From JBEAOO01 sp041164825 (GTDB lineage: Bacteria; Pseudomonadota; Gammaproteobacteria; Burkholderiales; Burkholderiaceae_C): DNA of 22,059 nt. The notes under the pieces are model-generated. The model did not search any database and was not told the DNA's origin. It saw only the letters and a program-made list of their open reading frames with translations. This document shows positions 14,106 through 22,059 of this stretch, piece by piece (position 1 is the stretch's first letter; the number at the start of each line of letters is the position of its first letter). The stretch lies in assembly GCA_041164825.1 (NCBI GenBank), contig JBEAOO010000261.1, positions 1-22,059 on the forward strand, given 5' to 3'. The position numbers and the translations under genes were made by a program.

Positions 14106-14122
14106 GCCGGGATCAGCCCGGC
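14106..14122. terminator. possible weak terminator hairpin downstream of gspF
   Basis: The perfect arms GCCGGG and CCCGGC surround ATCAG. On the minus strand the stem is followed by TTGCC rather than a T-run. It lies about 90 bases beyond the gspF stop and would be the only candidate 3' end for the type II secretion operon before the AAA+ gene. The call is weak. Confidence 0.3.
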
Positions 14123-14165
14123 CATTGCATGCCTTTCCTCACGGTCTCGGCCTGCGCAACAGGTA

Positions 14166-14182
14166 TGCATGCGGCGTGCCAA
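14166..14182 (-). promoter_or_regulatory. sigma-54-like -24/-12 promoter facing the AAA+ gene
   Basis: Read on the minus strand, TTGGCACGCCGCATGCA matches TGGCACG-N4-TTGC at all specified positions but one, with the invariant GG (14180-14179) and GC (14168-14167) correctly spaced. The start site would be near 14156, giving a leader of roughly 275 bases that contains the palindrome. No enhancer site was identified, and it sits only 29 bases past the gspF stop codon. Confidence 0.35.
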
Positions 14183-14210
14183 GTCGGCCGCGCCAAAAGG
14201 TGTCAGCGGC

Positions 14211-15434
14211 TCACTTGACCCAGGTGTTGAGCTGAATGATGGGCAGCAGCACGGCCAGCACGATCACCATCACCACGCCGCCCATGGCAACGATCAGCAG
14301 CGGCTCCAGCAGCGTGGCGATGTGCAGCGCGCGGCGTTGCACTTCGGTGCTGAGTTGCTTGGCGGCGCGCTCCAGCATTTGCGGCAGCTGGCCGGTTTGT
14401 TCGCCCAGGCGGGCAAACATCGAGAGCAGGCCGGGGAAGCGTTTTTTACTGGCAATGGCCGAGGCCAGCGGGGCACCTTCGCGCACCTGCACCAGCGCGT
14501 CCAGCGCATCGGCGCGCATGGCGCGGTTGGAGAGTGTTTCTGCCGCCGCTTGCAGCGCCTTCAAGATCGGTACACCGGCGCCCGCCAGCATCGCCAGGGT
14601 GCCCGCAAAACGCGCCGCGTTGTAGCCGCGCGCCAGCTTGCCCACCAGTGGCAGGTTGAGCCAGCCGGCGTCAAAGCGCTCGCGAAAATCAGCGTTGCGC
14701 AGCGCCAGCATCAGCGTGCCCACGCCGGCCGCGATGGCCAACAGCAGCAGCCAACCCCAGCTGCGCAAAAAGGCGCTCACCGCCAGCATCGCCACCGTCA
14801 ACCACGGCAGGGCGCGCTTGGAGCTGGTGAACACGCTGGCCACCTGCGGCACCACGTAGGTGACCAAAAACACCACGATCACCACCGCAATCACCGACAC
14901 GATGGCCGGGTAGAGCGTGGCGCCAATCAGCTTGGCGCGCAGCGCCTGGCGCTCTTCCAAATCGTCGGCCAGCCGCTCCAGCACCTGGCCGAGCGCGCCG
15001 CTTTGTTCACCGGCCGCCACCACGCCGCGGTAGATCTCGTCAAACTCGCGCGGCGCGCTGCCCAGCGCTTGGGCAAAGGGCGAGCCGGCGTTCACCTCGG
15101 CGCGCAAATGCGCCACCAGCTCGCGCTGGCGAGGGTCTTCGGCCTCATCCGAGAGCGAGGTCAGCGCCCGCTCCAGCGGCAGGCCGCTGCCCACCAGGCC
15201 GGCCAACTGGCGCGTCCACACCGCCAGGCCCGTGGTGCCAAACACGCGGCGTCCGCCCGTGCGCACTTCCGACTGCCCCGGCACGCTGCCGGCGGCCGAT
15301 ACGCTGCTCACGTCCAGCGGCACCATCGCCCGCGCCCGCAGCTGCGCCCGCGCAGCGCGCGCGGTGTCGGCTTCGAGCAAACCGGTGTGGGTCTTGCCCT
15401 GGGCGTCGAGGGCTTCGAACTTGTAGGCGGGCAT
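14211..15434 (-). CDS. gspF: type II secretion inner-membrane platform protein GspF
   Basis: This encodes a 407-residue polytopic inner-membrane protein of the type II secretion assembly platform, which contacts the GspE ATPase and helps insert pseudopilins. It begins MPAYKFEALDAQGK, typical of GspF. Two T2SSF repeats are visible, at about 70-195 and 272-395. Three membrane segments lie at about 170-200 (LYPAIVSVIAVVIVVFLVTYVV), 225-245 and 373-400. The first repeat has GLPLERAL and the second the corresponding GVPILKAL, showing the internal duplication. It is the last gene of the operon, 41 bases after gspE. The length matches the family. Confidence 0.97.
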   Translation of the reverse strand: MPAYKFEALDAQGKTHTGLLEADTARAARAQLRARAMVPLDVSSVSAAGSVPGQSEVRTGGRRVFGTTGLAVWTRQLAGLVGSGLPLERALTSLSDEAEDPRQRELVAHLRAEVNAGSPFAQALGSAPREFDEIYRGVVAAGEQSGALGQVLERLADDLEERQALRAKLIGATLYPAIVSVIAVVIVVFLVTYVVPQVASVFTSSKRALPWLTVAMLAVSAFLRSWGWLLLLAIAAGVGTLMLALRNADFRERFDAGWLNLPLVGKLARGYNAARFAGTLAMLAGAGVPILKALQAAAETLSNRAMRADALDALVQVREGAPLASAIASKKRFPGLLSMFARLGEQTGQLPQMLERAAKQLSTEVQRRALHIATLLEPLLIVAMGGVVMVIVLAVLLPIIQLNTWVK

Positions 15435-15475
15435 GCGTCAGGCGCGGCGGCGTGGCGTGAACATCATCATCGTCA

Positions 15476-16897
15476 TCACTCGCGCGTCACGCGCATCACC
15501 TCTTCGGGCGAGGTGATGCCCTCGGCCACCAGGCGTTCGCCGTCGTCGCGCATGGAGCGCAGGCCGCCTTGTTCGGCGGCCACAAACAGCTGGCTCTCAG
15601 ACGCGCGGCTGTGGATCATCGAGCGCACGCGGTCGTCGGCCACCATCAACTCGTACACGCCGGTGCGGCCCTTGTAGCCGCTGCCCCCGCAGGCCGCGCA
15701 ACCCACCGGGTGGTAGCGGCCGCGGGTGTCAGGCTTCTTGCAAGCGGGGCAGAGTTTGCGCACCAGGCGCTGCGCCAACACACCGAGCAGCGAGCTGCTG
15801 AGCAAGAAGGGCTCGACGCCCATGTCGGTGAGGCGGGTGACGGCGCTGGGCGCGTCGTTGGTGTGCAGCGTGGCCAGCACCAAGTGGCCAGTCAGCGAGG
15901 CCTGGATGGCGATTTGCGCGGTTTCGAAATCGCGGATTTCGCCGATCATGATCACGTCCGGGTCTTGACGCAGGATGGCGCGCAAGGCCTTGGCAAAGGT
16001 CAGGTCGATCTTCGGGTTGACCTGCGTTTGGCCAATGCCCGCGAGCTCGTACTCCACCGGGTCTTCCACCGTCAGCACATTGGTGGTGGCGGTGTCGACG
16101 CGGCCGAGCGAGGCGTAGAGCGTGGTGGTTTTGCCCGAGCCCGTGGGGCCGGTGACGAGCACGATGCCGTGCGGTTGTTTCACCAAGCGGTCAAAGCGGC
16201 GCAGGGTCTCGCCACCCATGCCCAGCGATTCGAGTGTGAACTGGGTGTCGCCCTTGTCGAGCAAGCGCAGCACCGCGCGCTCGCCGTGGGCCGAGGGCAG
16301 GGTGGACACGCGCACATCGACCGCGCGGCCGCCGATGCGCAGCGAGATGCGGCCGTCTTGCGGCAGGCGCTTTTCCGAAATGTCCAACTCGGCCATGATC
16401 TTCAGGCGCGAGATCAGCGCGGCGTGCAGCGCGCGGTTGGGCTGCACCACCTCGCGCAGCGTGCCGTCCACCCGAAAGCGCACGGCGCTGCTGCGCTCGT
16501 AGGGCTCGATGTGGATGTCGCTGGCGCCGTCTTTGGCGGCCTGCGTCAGCAGCGCATTGAGCATGCGGATGATGGGCGCGTCGTTGCTGGCTTCGAGCAG
16601 GTCTTCCACCGCCGGCAGGTCTTGCAGCATGCGGCTCAAATCGACCGCGCTCTCCACCTCGCCCACCACCGTGGCCGCGCTCGATTCGCCGCCCGCATAG
16701 GCCGCGGCAATGCGCTTGTCGAGCGACTCGGCGGGCTCGCGCTCCACGGTGTCGATGGCGTAGAGCCGCATCACCTCGCCCAGCGCGGGCAGCGGTGTGC
16801 TGTCGGGCGCCCAGAGCACGAGCTGGTCGCCGTCGTCTTCGAGCAGCAGGGTGTTGGCCTTGGCGTAGCCGTAGGGCAGGGGGTGGCGGATGGCCAT
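15476..16897 (-). CDS. gspE: type II secretion hexameric ATPase GspE
   Basis: This encodes a 473-residue cytoplasmic ATPase that powers pseudopilus assembly. It shows Walker A GPTGSGKTT at about 250-258, the Asp box VEDPVEY at about 277-283, Walker B DVIMIGEIRD at about 314-323 and the His box LTGHLVLATLHTND at about 335-348. A zinc-binding Cys tetrad (C383, C386, C400, C403) is present in the C-terminal metal domain, as in GspE and PilB but with a shorter spacing between pairs. The conserved DIHIEP lies at about 127-132. The N-terminal domain that docks onto GspL is short. The ATG at 16897 is 28 bases after gspD. The gene is intact and conventional. Confidence 0.97.
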   Translation of the reverse strand: MAIRHPLPYGYAKANTLLLEDDGDQLVLWAPDSTPLPALGEVMRLYAIDTVEREPAESLDKRIAAAYAGGESSAATVVGEVESAVDLSRMLQDLPAVEDLLEASNDAPIIRMLNALLTQAAKDGASDIHIEPYERSSAVRFRVDGTLREVVQPNRALHAALISRLKIMAELDISEKRLPQDGRISLRIGGRAVDVRVSTLPSAHGERAVLRLLDKGDTQFTLESLGMGGETLRRFDRLVKQPHGIVLVTGPTGSGKTTTLYASLGRVDTATTNVLTVEDPVEYELAGIGQTQVNPKIDLTFAKALRAILRQDPDVIMIGEIRDFETAQIAIQASLTGHLVLATLHTNDAPSAVTRLTDMGVEPFLLSSSLLGVLAQRLVRKLCPACKKPDTRGRYHPVGCAACGGSGYKGRTGVYELMVADDRVRSMIHSRASESQLFVAAEQGGLRSMRDDGERLVAEGITSPEEVMRVTRE

Positions 16898-16925
16898 GGT
16901 GTGTCTTGAGCGCTTGGGCGAGGCG

Positions 16926-19106
16926 TCAGCGGGCGGTGGCGCTGGCAGCGGGGGCAGCAGCGGCGGGGGTGACGCCTTCTTCCGGGCGGCGCATGGGCGG
17001 CAACACCGGCGCTTCGTTGATCGGCATCATGATGCTGGGCAGCGGCTGCGTGTCTTTTTGCTGGTTGCGCAAGATGTCGTAGCGGTCGAGCGAGAGCTTG
17101 TTGGCGCTGTCGGCGTCGCGCATCACCACCGGGCGCAGGAACACCATCAGGTTGGTGCGTTTCTTGGTGCGGCTTTCGCTGCGGAACAGCGCGCCCACCA
17201 GCGGCAAATCGCCCAACAGCGGCACCTTCGATTTGGTGTCGACGAAGGAGTCTTCGATCAGGCCGCCGAGCACGATGATCTGGCCATCATCGACCACCAC
17301 GGTCGATTCGATCGATCGCTTTTTGGTCGAGGGGCCTGCATTGGTTGTTCCCGCGGCAGTGGTGGATTGAACGCTCGAAGACTCCTGGAAGATGGTCATG
17401 CGGACGCTCCCGTTTTCGCCGATCTGCGGCTTGATGCGCAATGTGATGCCCACGTCTTTGCGCTCAATGGTCTGGAACGGATTGGTGGTCCCGCTGCTTG
17501 TGTTGGTGTATTGACCAGTGATGAATGGGACGTTTTCGCCCACCACGATCTTGGCCTCCTCGTTGTCGAGGGTGATCAGATTCGGCGTCGAGACGATGTT
17601 GGTATCGCTCTGGGTTTGCAGCGTACGCGCGATGGCCGCGAGCGCATAGGTGCCACCATAATTCTTAATCAGGCCGATCGAGAGGCCTTCTCCTGGCGAT
17701 GTGACCGTTCCCCCGGCAATGGTCTGCGAGAGTGCCACGATGCTAGGCCCTGCGGTGGTCGAGCTGTTGCCGGCGAACACCCCGTAGTTGTTGCTCGAAC
17801 CAATGCCTGCCAAGCCTTGCCACTGGAAGCCAAACTCCGCTGCGTTGCTGCCCGACACCTCCACGATCATGCTTTCGATGTAGACCTGCGCGCGGCGCGA
17901 GTCGAGCTGGTCGATCATCGAGCGCAGCTGGCGGTACATGGGCTCGGGCGCGGTGATGATCAGCGAGTTGGTGGCCGGGTCGGCCTGAATGAAGCCGCCC
18001 GTGGATGGGGCCGCTGAGGCGGTGACGGGCGAGGTCGATTGCGTGCTGGCGCCCGACGCGTTGCCTGTTTGCGCCGCCGCATTGTTTTGCATTGAGTTGC
18101 TGCTCGCCCCGCCTGAGGTGCCGCCGCCCGAGCCGCTTCCCGTGGCGCTATAGGCGGCGCGGATCACCGCGGCCAGCTTCACCGCATCGGCGTTTTTCAG
18201 GTAGACCACCCAGATGTTGCCGGCGGCGCCGCCGGCGCCTTCGACCGGTTTGTCGAGCTTGGTCACCAGCGCGCGGATGGAGGCCAGGCGGGCCGGGTTG
18301 GGGGCCCGCACCATCAGCGAATTGCTGCGCGCATCGGCCAGCACGGTGGCGGTGTTGAGGCCGACGGTGTTGCCCGCGGCGGCGCCGCCCGCGGCATTGC
18401 CGCCGCTGCTGTCGGTGAGGCGCTGCACGAGGGCAGCGATGTCCGACGCCACCGCGTGTTTGAGCGGGATGATCTCCACATCGCCGCTGGCCGGCGTGTC
18501 CATGGCGGCGATGATTTTGGCGATGCGGCCGAGGTTGTCGGCGTAGTCGGTGACCACCAGCGAGTTGTTGCCAGGGTTGGCGTTGATGGTGTTGTTGGGG
18601 CTGATCAGCGGGCGCAGCACCGGCACCAGGTTGTTGGCGTTCTCGTGGTTGAGCTTGAAGATCTGCGTGATGATTTGGTCACCGCGGATGGCCGTGCCGC
18701 CCACCGCCACGGTGCTGGCTTGCAGCTTGGCGTCGGCTTCGGGCACCACCTTGAACAGCCCGCCCACTTCCACCACCGTGAAGCCCAGGCCGCGCAAGGC
18801 GGCGAGGTAGTTGAGGTAGGCCTCGCGCGGGGTCAGCGCTTGTTCGCTGTAGAGCGTGATGTTGCCCTTCACGCGCGGGTCGACCACGAACTGCTGTTTC
18901 AAGATCGCGGCCATCGCGCGCGACACGGCATCGATGTCGGCGTTGACGAAGTTGAGTGTCACCGGCTCGCCGCCTTTGAAGCGCGCGCTGGCCGACTGCG
19001 CCCAAGACAGCGACGGCAGCACCAGGGTGGCACTCAAGGCGCCAGCCACGCAGCGGGTTGCCCAGCCGGGGGCGGATCGATTCGCCTGGCGTTTGTTCAT
19101 GGTCAT
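16926..19106 (-). CDS. gspD: type II secretion outer-membrane secretin GspD
   Basis: This encodes a 726-residue secretin that forms the outer-membrane channel. A signal peptide ends near LSWA (residue 36). The N0 domain (about 45-122, FKGGEPVTLNFVNADIDAVSRA) is followed by the N1-N3 KH-like repeats with NSLVV, NSLMVRAP and NSLIITAPEP motifs. The secretin core extends from about 405 to 662 and ends in VPLLGDLPLVGALFRS and TNLMVFLRPVV. A Ser/Gly/Ala/Asn-rich low-complexity insert of about 48 residues (322-369) interrupts N3. An Ala-rich tail follows the secretin domain, with no obvious pilotin-binding element. The ATG at 19106 overlaps the gspN stop (ATGA), supporting that start; an ATG two codons later is an alternative. 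Confidence 0.97.
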   Translation of the reverse strand: MTMNKRQANRSAPGWATRCVAGALSATLVLPSLSWAQSASARFKGGEPVTLNFVNADIDAVSRAMAAILKQQFVVDPRVKGNITLYSEQALTPREAYLNYLAALRGLGFTVVEVGGLFKVVPEADAKLQASTVAVGGTAIRGDQIITQIFKLNHENANNLVPVLRPLISPNNTINANPGNNSLVVTDYADNLGRIAKIIAAMDTPASGDVEIIPLKHAVASDIAALVQRLTDSSGGNAAGGAAAGNTVGLNTATVLADARSNSLMVRAPNPARLASIRALVTKLDKPVEGAGGAAGNIWVVYLKNADAVKLAAVIRAAYSATGSGSGGGTSGGASSNSMQNNAAAQTGNASGASTQSTSPVTASAAPSTGGFIQADPATNSLIITAPEPMYRQLRSMIDQLDSRRAQVYIESMIVEVSGSNAAEFGFQWQGLAGIGSSNNYGVFAGNSSTTAGPSIVALSQTIAGGTVTSPGEGLSIGLIKNYGGTYALAAIARTLQTQSDTNIVSTPNLITLDNEEAKIVVGENVPFITGQYTNTSSGTTNPFQTIERKDVGITLRIKPQIGENGSVRMTIFQESSSVQSTTAAGTTNAGPSTKKRSIESTVVVDDGQIIVLGGLIEDSFVDTKSKVPLLGDLPLVGALFRSESRTKKRTNLMVFLRPVVMRDADSANKLSLDRYDILRNQQKDTQPLPSIMMPINEAPVLPPMRRPEEGVTPAAAAPAASATAR

Positions 19107-19999
19107 CCGATCGAAATGACGGACCGCGCGCCATCGCGCCGCCCGATGATGTTCAGCAGGTTGGCCAGCGCGGCTTCTGCGCCGGGGGCCGCGTGGGCGT
19201 CACCGCGAAAGCGCACACCGCCCGCGCCCCACACGCCGCTGCCTTGCAGTTGCAGTGCACCTTGCAAGGTCAACAATTCCAGTTGTGCGGCGCCGGCTTG
19301 GGCCGGGTCGCCTCGCAGACTGAGTCGGTAGCTGCCCAGGGGTTCCAGGGTCGAGACGCGAGAACTCACGCCCAGCAGTTCCAGGTCCAGTCCGCCTTCG
19401 ACGCGCCAGCGGCCTTGCACCGATTCCAGCACCAAGCCGGACGATTGCAAGCGCAGGCTGCCGCCGAGCTGCAGTGTGTTCCACGGCGCACCCAGGCCGC
19501 CCAGCCAAGCGCTGGGCCACTGGCCCACGGCGCCGCCAGGCGCTTGCAGCGCGAGCTGAATGCGGCCCCAACCCGGCCAAGCCTGCAGCTGCACCGCGCC
19601 GTTGAGGCAGCAGGCTTGGCTGGCGTTGAGGCTCAGGCCGAGCGCGGCGCCGCGGTGGGCGATGCCCAGCGTCCATTGCATGCGTCCGGGCAGGGCGGCG
19701 GCATCGCGGCTGCCTTCGCCGCCGGTGAGCACCACCTGGGCGCTGCCCGACCACACCGTGCCGCGCGCATCGGCCAGCAGCAGGCGCCCGCCGGTGGCTT
19801 GCGCCACGCCGTTGGCCAGCCAAGTGGCCGGCGCAAAAATGACCAGGCCGAGCAGCAACCCGAGCAGCGCGCCGGCCCAGGCCCAGCGTTTGCTGGCGCC
19901 GCGTGAGCGGTCCCAGCTTTCTTCGGCCAGGGTCGATTCGGCCCAGTGCGTGGAGTGCAGCGCAGGCGCGCCTCGGCGCAGTCGCAAAAATCGTTTCAT
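19103..19999 (-). CDS. gspN: type II secretion protein GspN
   Basis: This encodes a 298-residue bitopic inner-membrane protein of the GspN family, an accessory part of many betaproteobacterial type II systems. A polar N-terminal arm of about 40 residues precedes one membrane segment (about 40-62, WAGALLGLLLGLVIFAPATWLA). The periplasmic part is beta-rich and contains LLLADARGTVWSGSAQVVL at about 73-91, a GspN-type block. Both ends overlap neighbours by ATGA (gspM upstream, gspD downstream), so it is translated as part of a tightly coupled series. GspN is dispensable in some organisms and its exact job is not settled. The family assignment rests on this block, the topology and the position. 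Confidence 0.9.
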   Translation of the reverse strand: MKRFLRLRRGAPALHSTHWAESTLAEESWDRSRGASKRWAWAGALLGLLLGLVIFAPATWLANGVAQATGGRLLLADARGTVWSGSAQVVLTGGEGSRDAAALPGRMQWTLGIAHRGAALGLSLNASQACCLNGAVQLQAWPGWGRIQLALQAPGGAVGQWPSAWLGGLGAPWNTLQLGGSLRLQSSGLVLESVQGRWRVEGGLDLELLGVSSRVSTLEPLGSYRLSLRGDPAQAGAAQLELLTLQGALQLQGSGVWGAGGVRFRGDAHAAPGAEAALANLLNIIGRRDGARSVISIG

Positions 20000-20523
20000 G
20001 GCGTGCCCCCGATGGCCAGCACCAGGTTGCCGGTGTAGCCCTTGGCGCCGCGGCTGAGCGTGGCCTCCACCGGGCGGGCGCGTGCGGCGCTGCGGGCTTC
20101 ACCCAGCCAGGCTTGCAGCGCATCGCTGGGCGTGTCGGTGACGCTGAGCGTGGCGCGGTCGCCTTGCAAAACCAGTTTGGCGCTGGGCCCCAGGCGGTCG
20201 GTGGCGGCCTTGAGCGACAGGCTGGCCTGCGCCACGCTCACCGGTGCGGCGCCGCGCAGCGCCTGCGCCTCGGCCGACAAGCGGCGCATCTGCTGCAGTT
20301 GCGACTCCAGCGCGTCGATGTGCGTGGGCGTGTCGCGCAGCGTGCGCAGCGCGGGCTGCACGCCCAGCAGCCACAGTGCGGTGCCGAGCAGCAGCACGGC
20401 GGCGGCCCAGACCAGCTGTTTTTCGCGCCAGGCCAAGCCCGCCCATTGTTTGTGCAGCGGCGCCAGGGCCACGAGCAGGGCGTGGCGGGGCGTGCCGGCG
20501 GTGTCGTTGTCGTGGTCGCTCAC
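19996..20523 (-). CDS. gspM: type II secretion protein GspM
   Basis: This encodes a 175-residue bitopic inner-membrane platform protein that pairs with GspL. A short cytoplasmic arm containing WAGLAWREKQLV (about 27-38) leads into a single membrane segment (about 38-55, WAAAVLLLGTALWLLGV). A periplasmic helix with heptad-like spacing follows (about 58-90), then a small ferredoxin-like domain. The arrangement REKxLV plus membrane plus QPALRTL is typical of GspM. The start is GTG overlapping the gspL stop (GTGA), and the end overlaps gspN by ATGA. Sequence conservation in this family is low, so the order L-M-N is important supporting evidence. Confidence 0.93.
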   Translation of the reverse strand: MSDHDNDTAGTPRHALLVALAPLHKQWAGLAWREKQLVWAAAVLLLGTALWLLGVQPALRTLRDTPTHIDALESQLQQMRRLSAEAQALRGAAPVSVAQASLSLKAATDRLGPSAKLVLQGDRATLSVTDTPSDALQAWLGEARSAARARPVEATLSRGAKGYTGNLVLAIGGTP

Positions 20524-21782
20524 AGCGGGCCTCCGGTGCGGGCAGCTGCGGCGCGGCTGAGGGTGAGCCGGCCTTGGGTGAGCTCCACCGTCCAGCCGGC
20601 GGGCAGCAGTTGTTGTCTGAACTGCTCGACCTGTGCATCGCTCCAGCCGCTGGCGGCCAAGGTGAGGCGGCCGGGCTCAAAGGCGAGCGAATCCACGGGC
20701 GGGCGATCGGCCGGCCAGGCGGCCGCGGCCGCTTGCAGCGCGGGCTCCAGGTCGGCCGCACCCGCTTTGCCGGCGAGGGTGCGCAGGGTCTGCAGTTCGC
20801 GCTCCATTTGCAGCGGCGCATCGAGCACCGCACGCACCTGCGGGAAGGCCTCGTGCAGCACGGCCGTCATGGCCAAGCGGCGCTCGGAGAGCTGGCCGCG
20901 CAGGTGCGCCGCCCACAGGTTGAGGCCGGCCAATTGCAGCAGCAGCATGGCGGCAATGCCCCAGCGCACCGGGCGCCACTCGCTGCTCAAAAAGTGCCGC
21001 ACCGAATCGCGCAGCGCCCGCCCGCCCCGGCCTTTGCGCGCGAGGTCGAACTGGCGCAGGTTCCAGGTGGTGCGGGAGGCTTGCAGCGTGCGTTGCGCGT
21101 CGTTCATCACCGTCAGCGGCGCGCCCAGCCAGCGCTCGGCGGTGGCGGCCGCGGCGGGGCTGGCGCTCCAGCGGGTGCCGGGCGGGGCCGGCTGGGGCAG
21201 CAGCGCGCGCGTGAGCCCGCCTTGCAGTGGCAGCGTCACCACGCCGTCGGCGTGCGCCCAAGTGAGTTGGAAGCGGTCGGTCTGGCTGGCGCGGTCGGGG
21301 TCGCTGTTGAGTTCGGCGAAGTGGCCGCTGGGGGGCGCGTCGGGCCACGAGGCGGGCACCACGCGGTCGACAAACACCTTGGCCTCCTCCAGCTCGGCCA
21401 ATACAGCCCGCAGCCAGCCGTGGTGCGTGGCGGCCACCCAGGTGGGGGTGCCGGCACTGGCGTCCGGCGCCAGGGCCAAGTGCGTGGATTCGGGTTCGTC
21501 GAGCAGCGATTCTTCAAGCACGCCCACCAGCGCCGCGCGCAGCCGGGCGGCGGGCGCTTTGGGCAAGGTGATGCGGTGCCAGGCGATGTCGGTGTCGGCC
21601 AGCACCGCCACCACGGTGTTGGCCGAGGGCAGCAAGGCGGGCGCACAGCGGCCTTGCGAGAGCGCCTCCAAACCATCGTCTCGGCCCAGCACGTAGTTCA
21701 GCTCGCTGCCCACAGCAGGGGCCAAGGCACCGCTGGTGTGCAGGCGCTGCCGGGGGGGGATCTGAATGACGAGGATCGACAT
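20520..21782 (-). CDS. gspL: type II secretion protein GspL
   Basis: This encodes a 420-residue bitopic platform protein whose cytoplasmic actin-like domain (about 1-260) recruits GspE. One membrane segment lies at about 272-294 (WGIAAMLLLQLAGLNLWAA) and a periplasmic ferredoxin-like domain (about 300-412) pairs with GspM. The start MSILVIQIPPRQRL is chosen because it matches the usual beginning of betaproteobacterial GspL. No good Shine-Dalgarno is visible upstream, and an open extension to 21830 adds only an Ala/Pro stretch. Unlike the rest of the operon, it is separated from gspK by 157 bases. Confidence 0.94.
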   Translation of the reverse strand: MSILVIQIPPRQRLHTSGALAPAVGSELNYVLGRDDGLEALSQGRCAPALLPSANTVVAVLADTDIAWHRITLPKAPAARLRAALVGVLEESLLDEPESTHLALAPDASAGTPTWVAATHHGWLRAVLAELEEAKVFVDRVVPASWPDAPPSGHFAELNSDPDRASQTDRFQLTWAHADGVVTLPLQGGLTRALLPQPAPPGTRWSASPAAAATAERWLGAPLTVMNDAQRTLQASRTTWNLRQFDLARKGRGGRALRDSVRHFLSSEWRPVRWGIAAMLLLQLAGLNLWAAHLRGQLSERRLAMTAVLHEAFPQVRAVLDAPLQMERELQTLRTLAGKAGAADLEPALQAAAAAWPADRPPVDSLAFEPGRLTLAASGWSDAQVEQFRQQLLPAGWTVELTQGRLTLSRAAAARTGGPL

Positions 21783-21851
21783 GAGAGGGGCTTCAGCAAG
21801 GGCGGCCGGGGACGCTGGGCACGCGCCCACCGGCAGTCGGATGTTCAGACC

Positions 21852-21889
21852 ATTGTAGGAAGCGTCCTCGACTTGCTCATGTAAATCAA
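21852..21889 (-). promoter_or_regulatory. possible internal promoter before gspL
   Basis: On the minus strand TACAAT (21857-21852) is a 5/6 match to a -10 box. A TTGAT-N4-ATGAG element (21889-21876) that partly resembles an FNR/ANR box lies upstream, centred at roughly -37 to -38. No good -35 is present. The 157-base gap between gspK and gspL is unusual in this otherwise overlapping gene series. The evidence is weak. Confidence 0.25.
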
Positions 21890-21939
21890 GGACTTGGAGA
21901 CCGTTCTTTTAGGGCTTTCCACGAGCGCGGGTGCCGATA

Positions 21940-22059
21940 TCACAGGCTTTCGCCCCGCTGGTTGACGCGTTCACGCTGCAGCGGAATCACGTTGCGGCCC
22001 TGGCGCTGCACCAGCGAGCGCTCCTCCAGCGCCCGGTCGCCCAGGCGCAGCCGGCCGCG
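21940..22059 (-). CDS. gspK: type II secretion minor pseudopilin GspK, C-terminal end (partial)
   Basis: The minus-strand frame open at the right edge encodes the last 39 residues of a protein, ending at a TGA (21942-21940). The reading RLRLGDRALEERSLVQRQG then NVIPLQRERV closely resembles the C-terminus of betaproteobacterial GspK, the large minor pseudopilin that caps the pseudopilus tip. Its place directly upstream of gspL is the expected one. The 5' part is outside the window, so the prepilin signal and calcium site cannot be checked. Confidence 0.82.
   Translation of the reverse strand, partial: RGRLRLGDRALEERSLVQRQGRNVIPLQRERVNQRGESL

Larger units (their letters stand above)
13881..14210. 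other. 330-bp intergenic gap between gspF and the AAA+ gene
   Basis: There is no plausible gene here. The gap holds, from right to left in the direction of transcription, a sigma-54-like promoter (14166-14182), a GCCGGG/CCCGGC hairpin (14106-14122), and a large imperfect palindrome (13898-14060) that ends just before the AAA+ ribosome site. No tRNA or small-RNA signature was recognised. Confidence 0.6.

Noticed and set aside
15464..15480. Short GAT/CAT trinucleotide run between gspE and gspF
   Set aside because: Only a handful of imperfect units around the gspE stop; too short to call a functional repeat.
21783..21830. GspL start upstream of the MSILVIQIPP methionine
   Set aside because: The added residues are Ala/Pro-rich and unlike the start of GspL proteins, although the chosen ATG also lacks a clear ribosome site.

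Overview
The window is GC-rich and almost fully coding. It looks like a chromosome segment from a betaproteobacterium of the order Burkholderiales, most likely Comamonadaceae (the Acidovorax/Variovorax/Hydrogenophaga type). This is inferred from protein style, from the gspK-L-M-N-D-E-F gene order, from a Bug-family (TctC) binding protein, and from GC-rich intergenic hairpin elements that I recall from that family. No search was run. No rRNA, tRNA, CRISPR array, transposase or prophage gene was seen.

Layout. (1) Bases 1-184 hold nothing I can assign. They are followed by a secreted lipocalin gene on the + strand (185-760). (2) From 10962 down to 862 is one long minus-strand transcription unit. 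In transcription order it encodes a long-chain-type acyl-CoA synthetase, LivG, LivH, LivM, a LivK-type binding protein, LivF, a 97-residue protein of unknown function, a PaaK-like adenylate-forming protein with an altered P-loop, and an orphan TctC/Bug binding protein. It closes with a rho-independent terminator at 786-815. A Crp/Fnr-type regulator (11157-11936, + strand) is divergent from it. The shared intergenic region contains a 16-bp CRP-like dyad placed exactly at -41.5 from a predicted start site for the operon, and it overlaps the -10 of a predicted promoter for the regulator. (3) The regulator converges on, and overlaps by 21 bp, a 5'-nucleotidase gene (12809-11916). Upstream of that on the same strand is a Lon-like AAA+ ATPase that lacks a protease domain (13880-12864). 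(4) The 330-bp gap 13881-14210 carries a ~163-bp imperfect palindrome and a near-consensus sigma-54 promoter pointing at the AAA+ gene. (5) From 14211 to the right end, on the minus strand, is the 3' half of a general type II secretion operon: gspK (partial), L, M, N, D, E, F.

How it fits together. The liv operon looks like a regulated uptake-and-activation module. A five-part ABC importer would bring in an organic acid and CoA/AMP ligases would activate it. The substrate is not evident from sequence; aromatic or fatty carboxylates are the natural guesses given two ligase-family proteins. The best candidates for something undescribed are this module with its class-II-type regulator site, the P-loop-altered PaaK homologue, and the AAA+ ATPase with its palindrome and sigma-54-like leader. 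The type II secretion genes are conventional in content and order.
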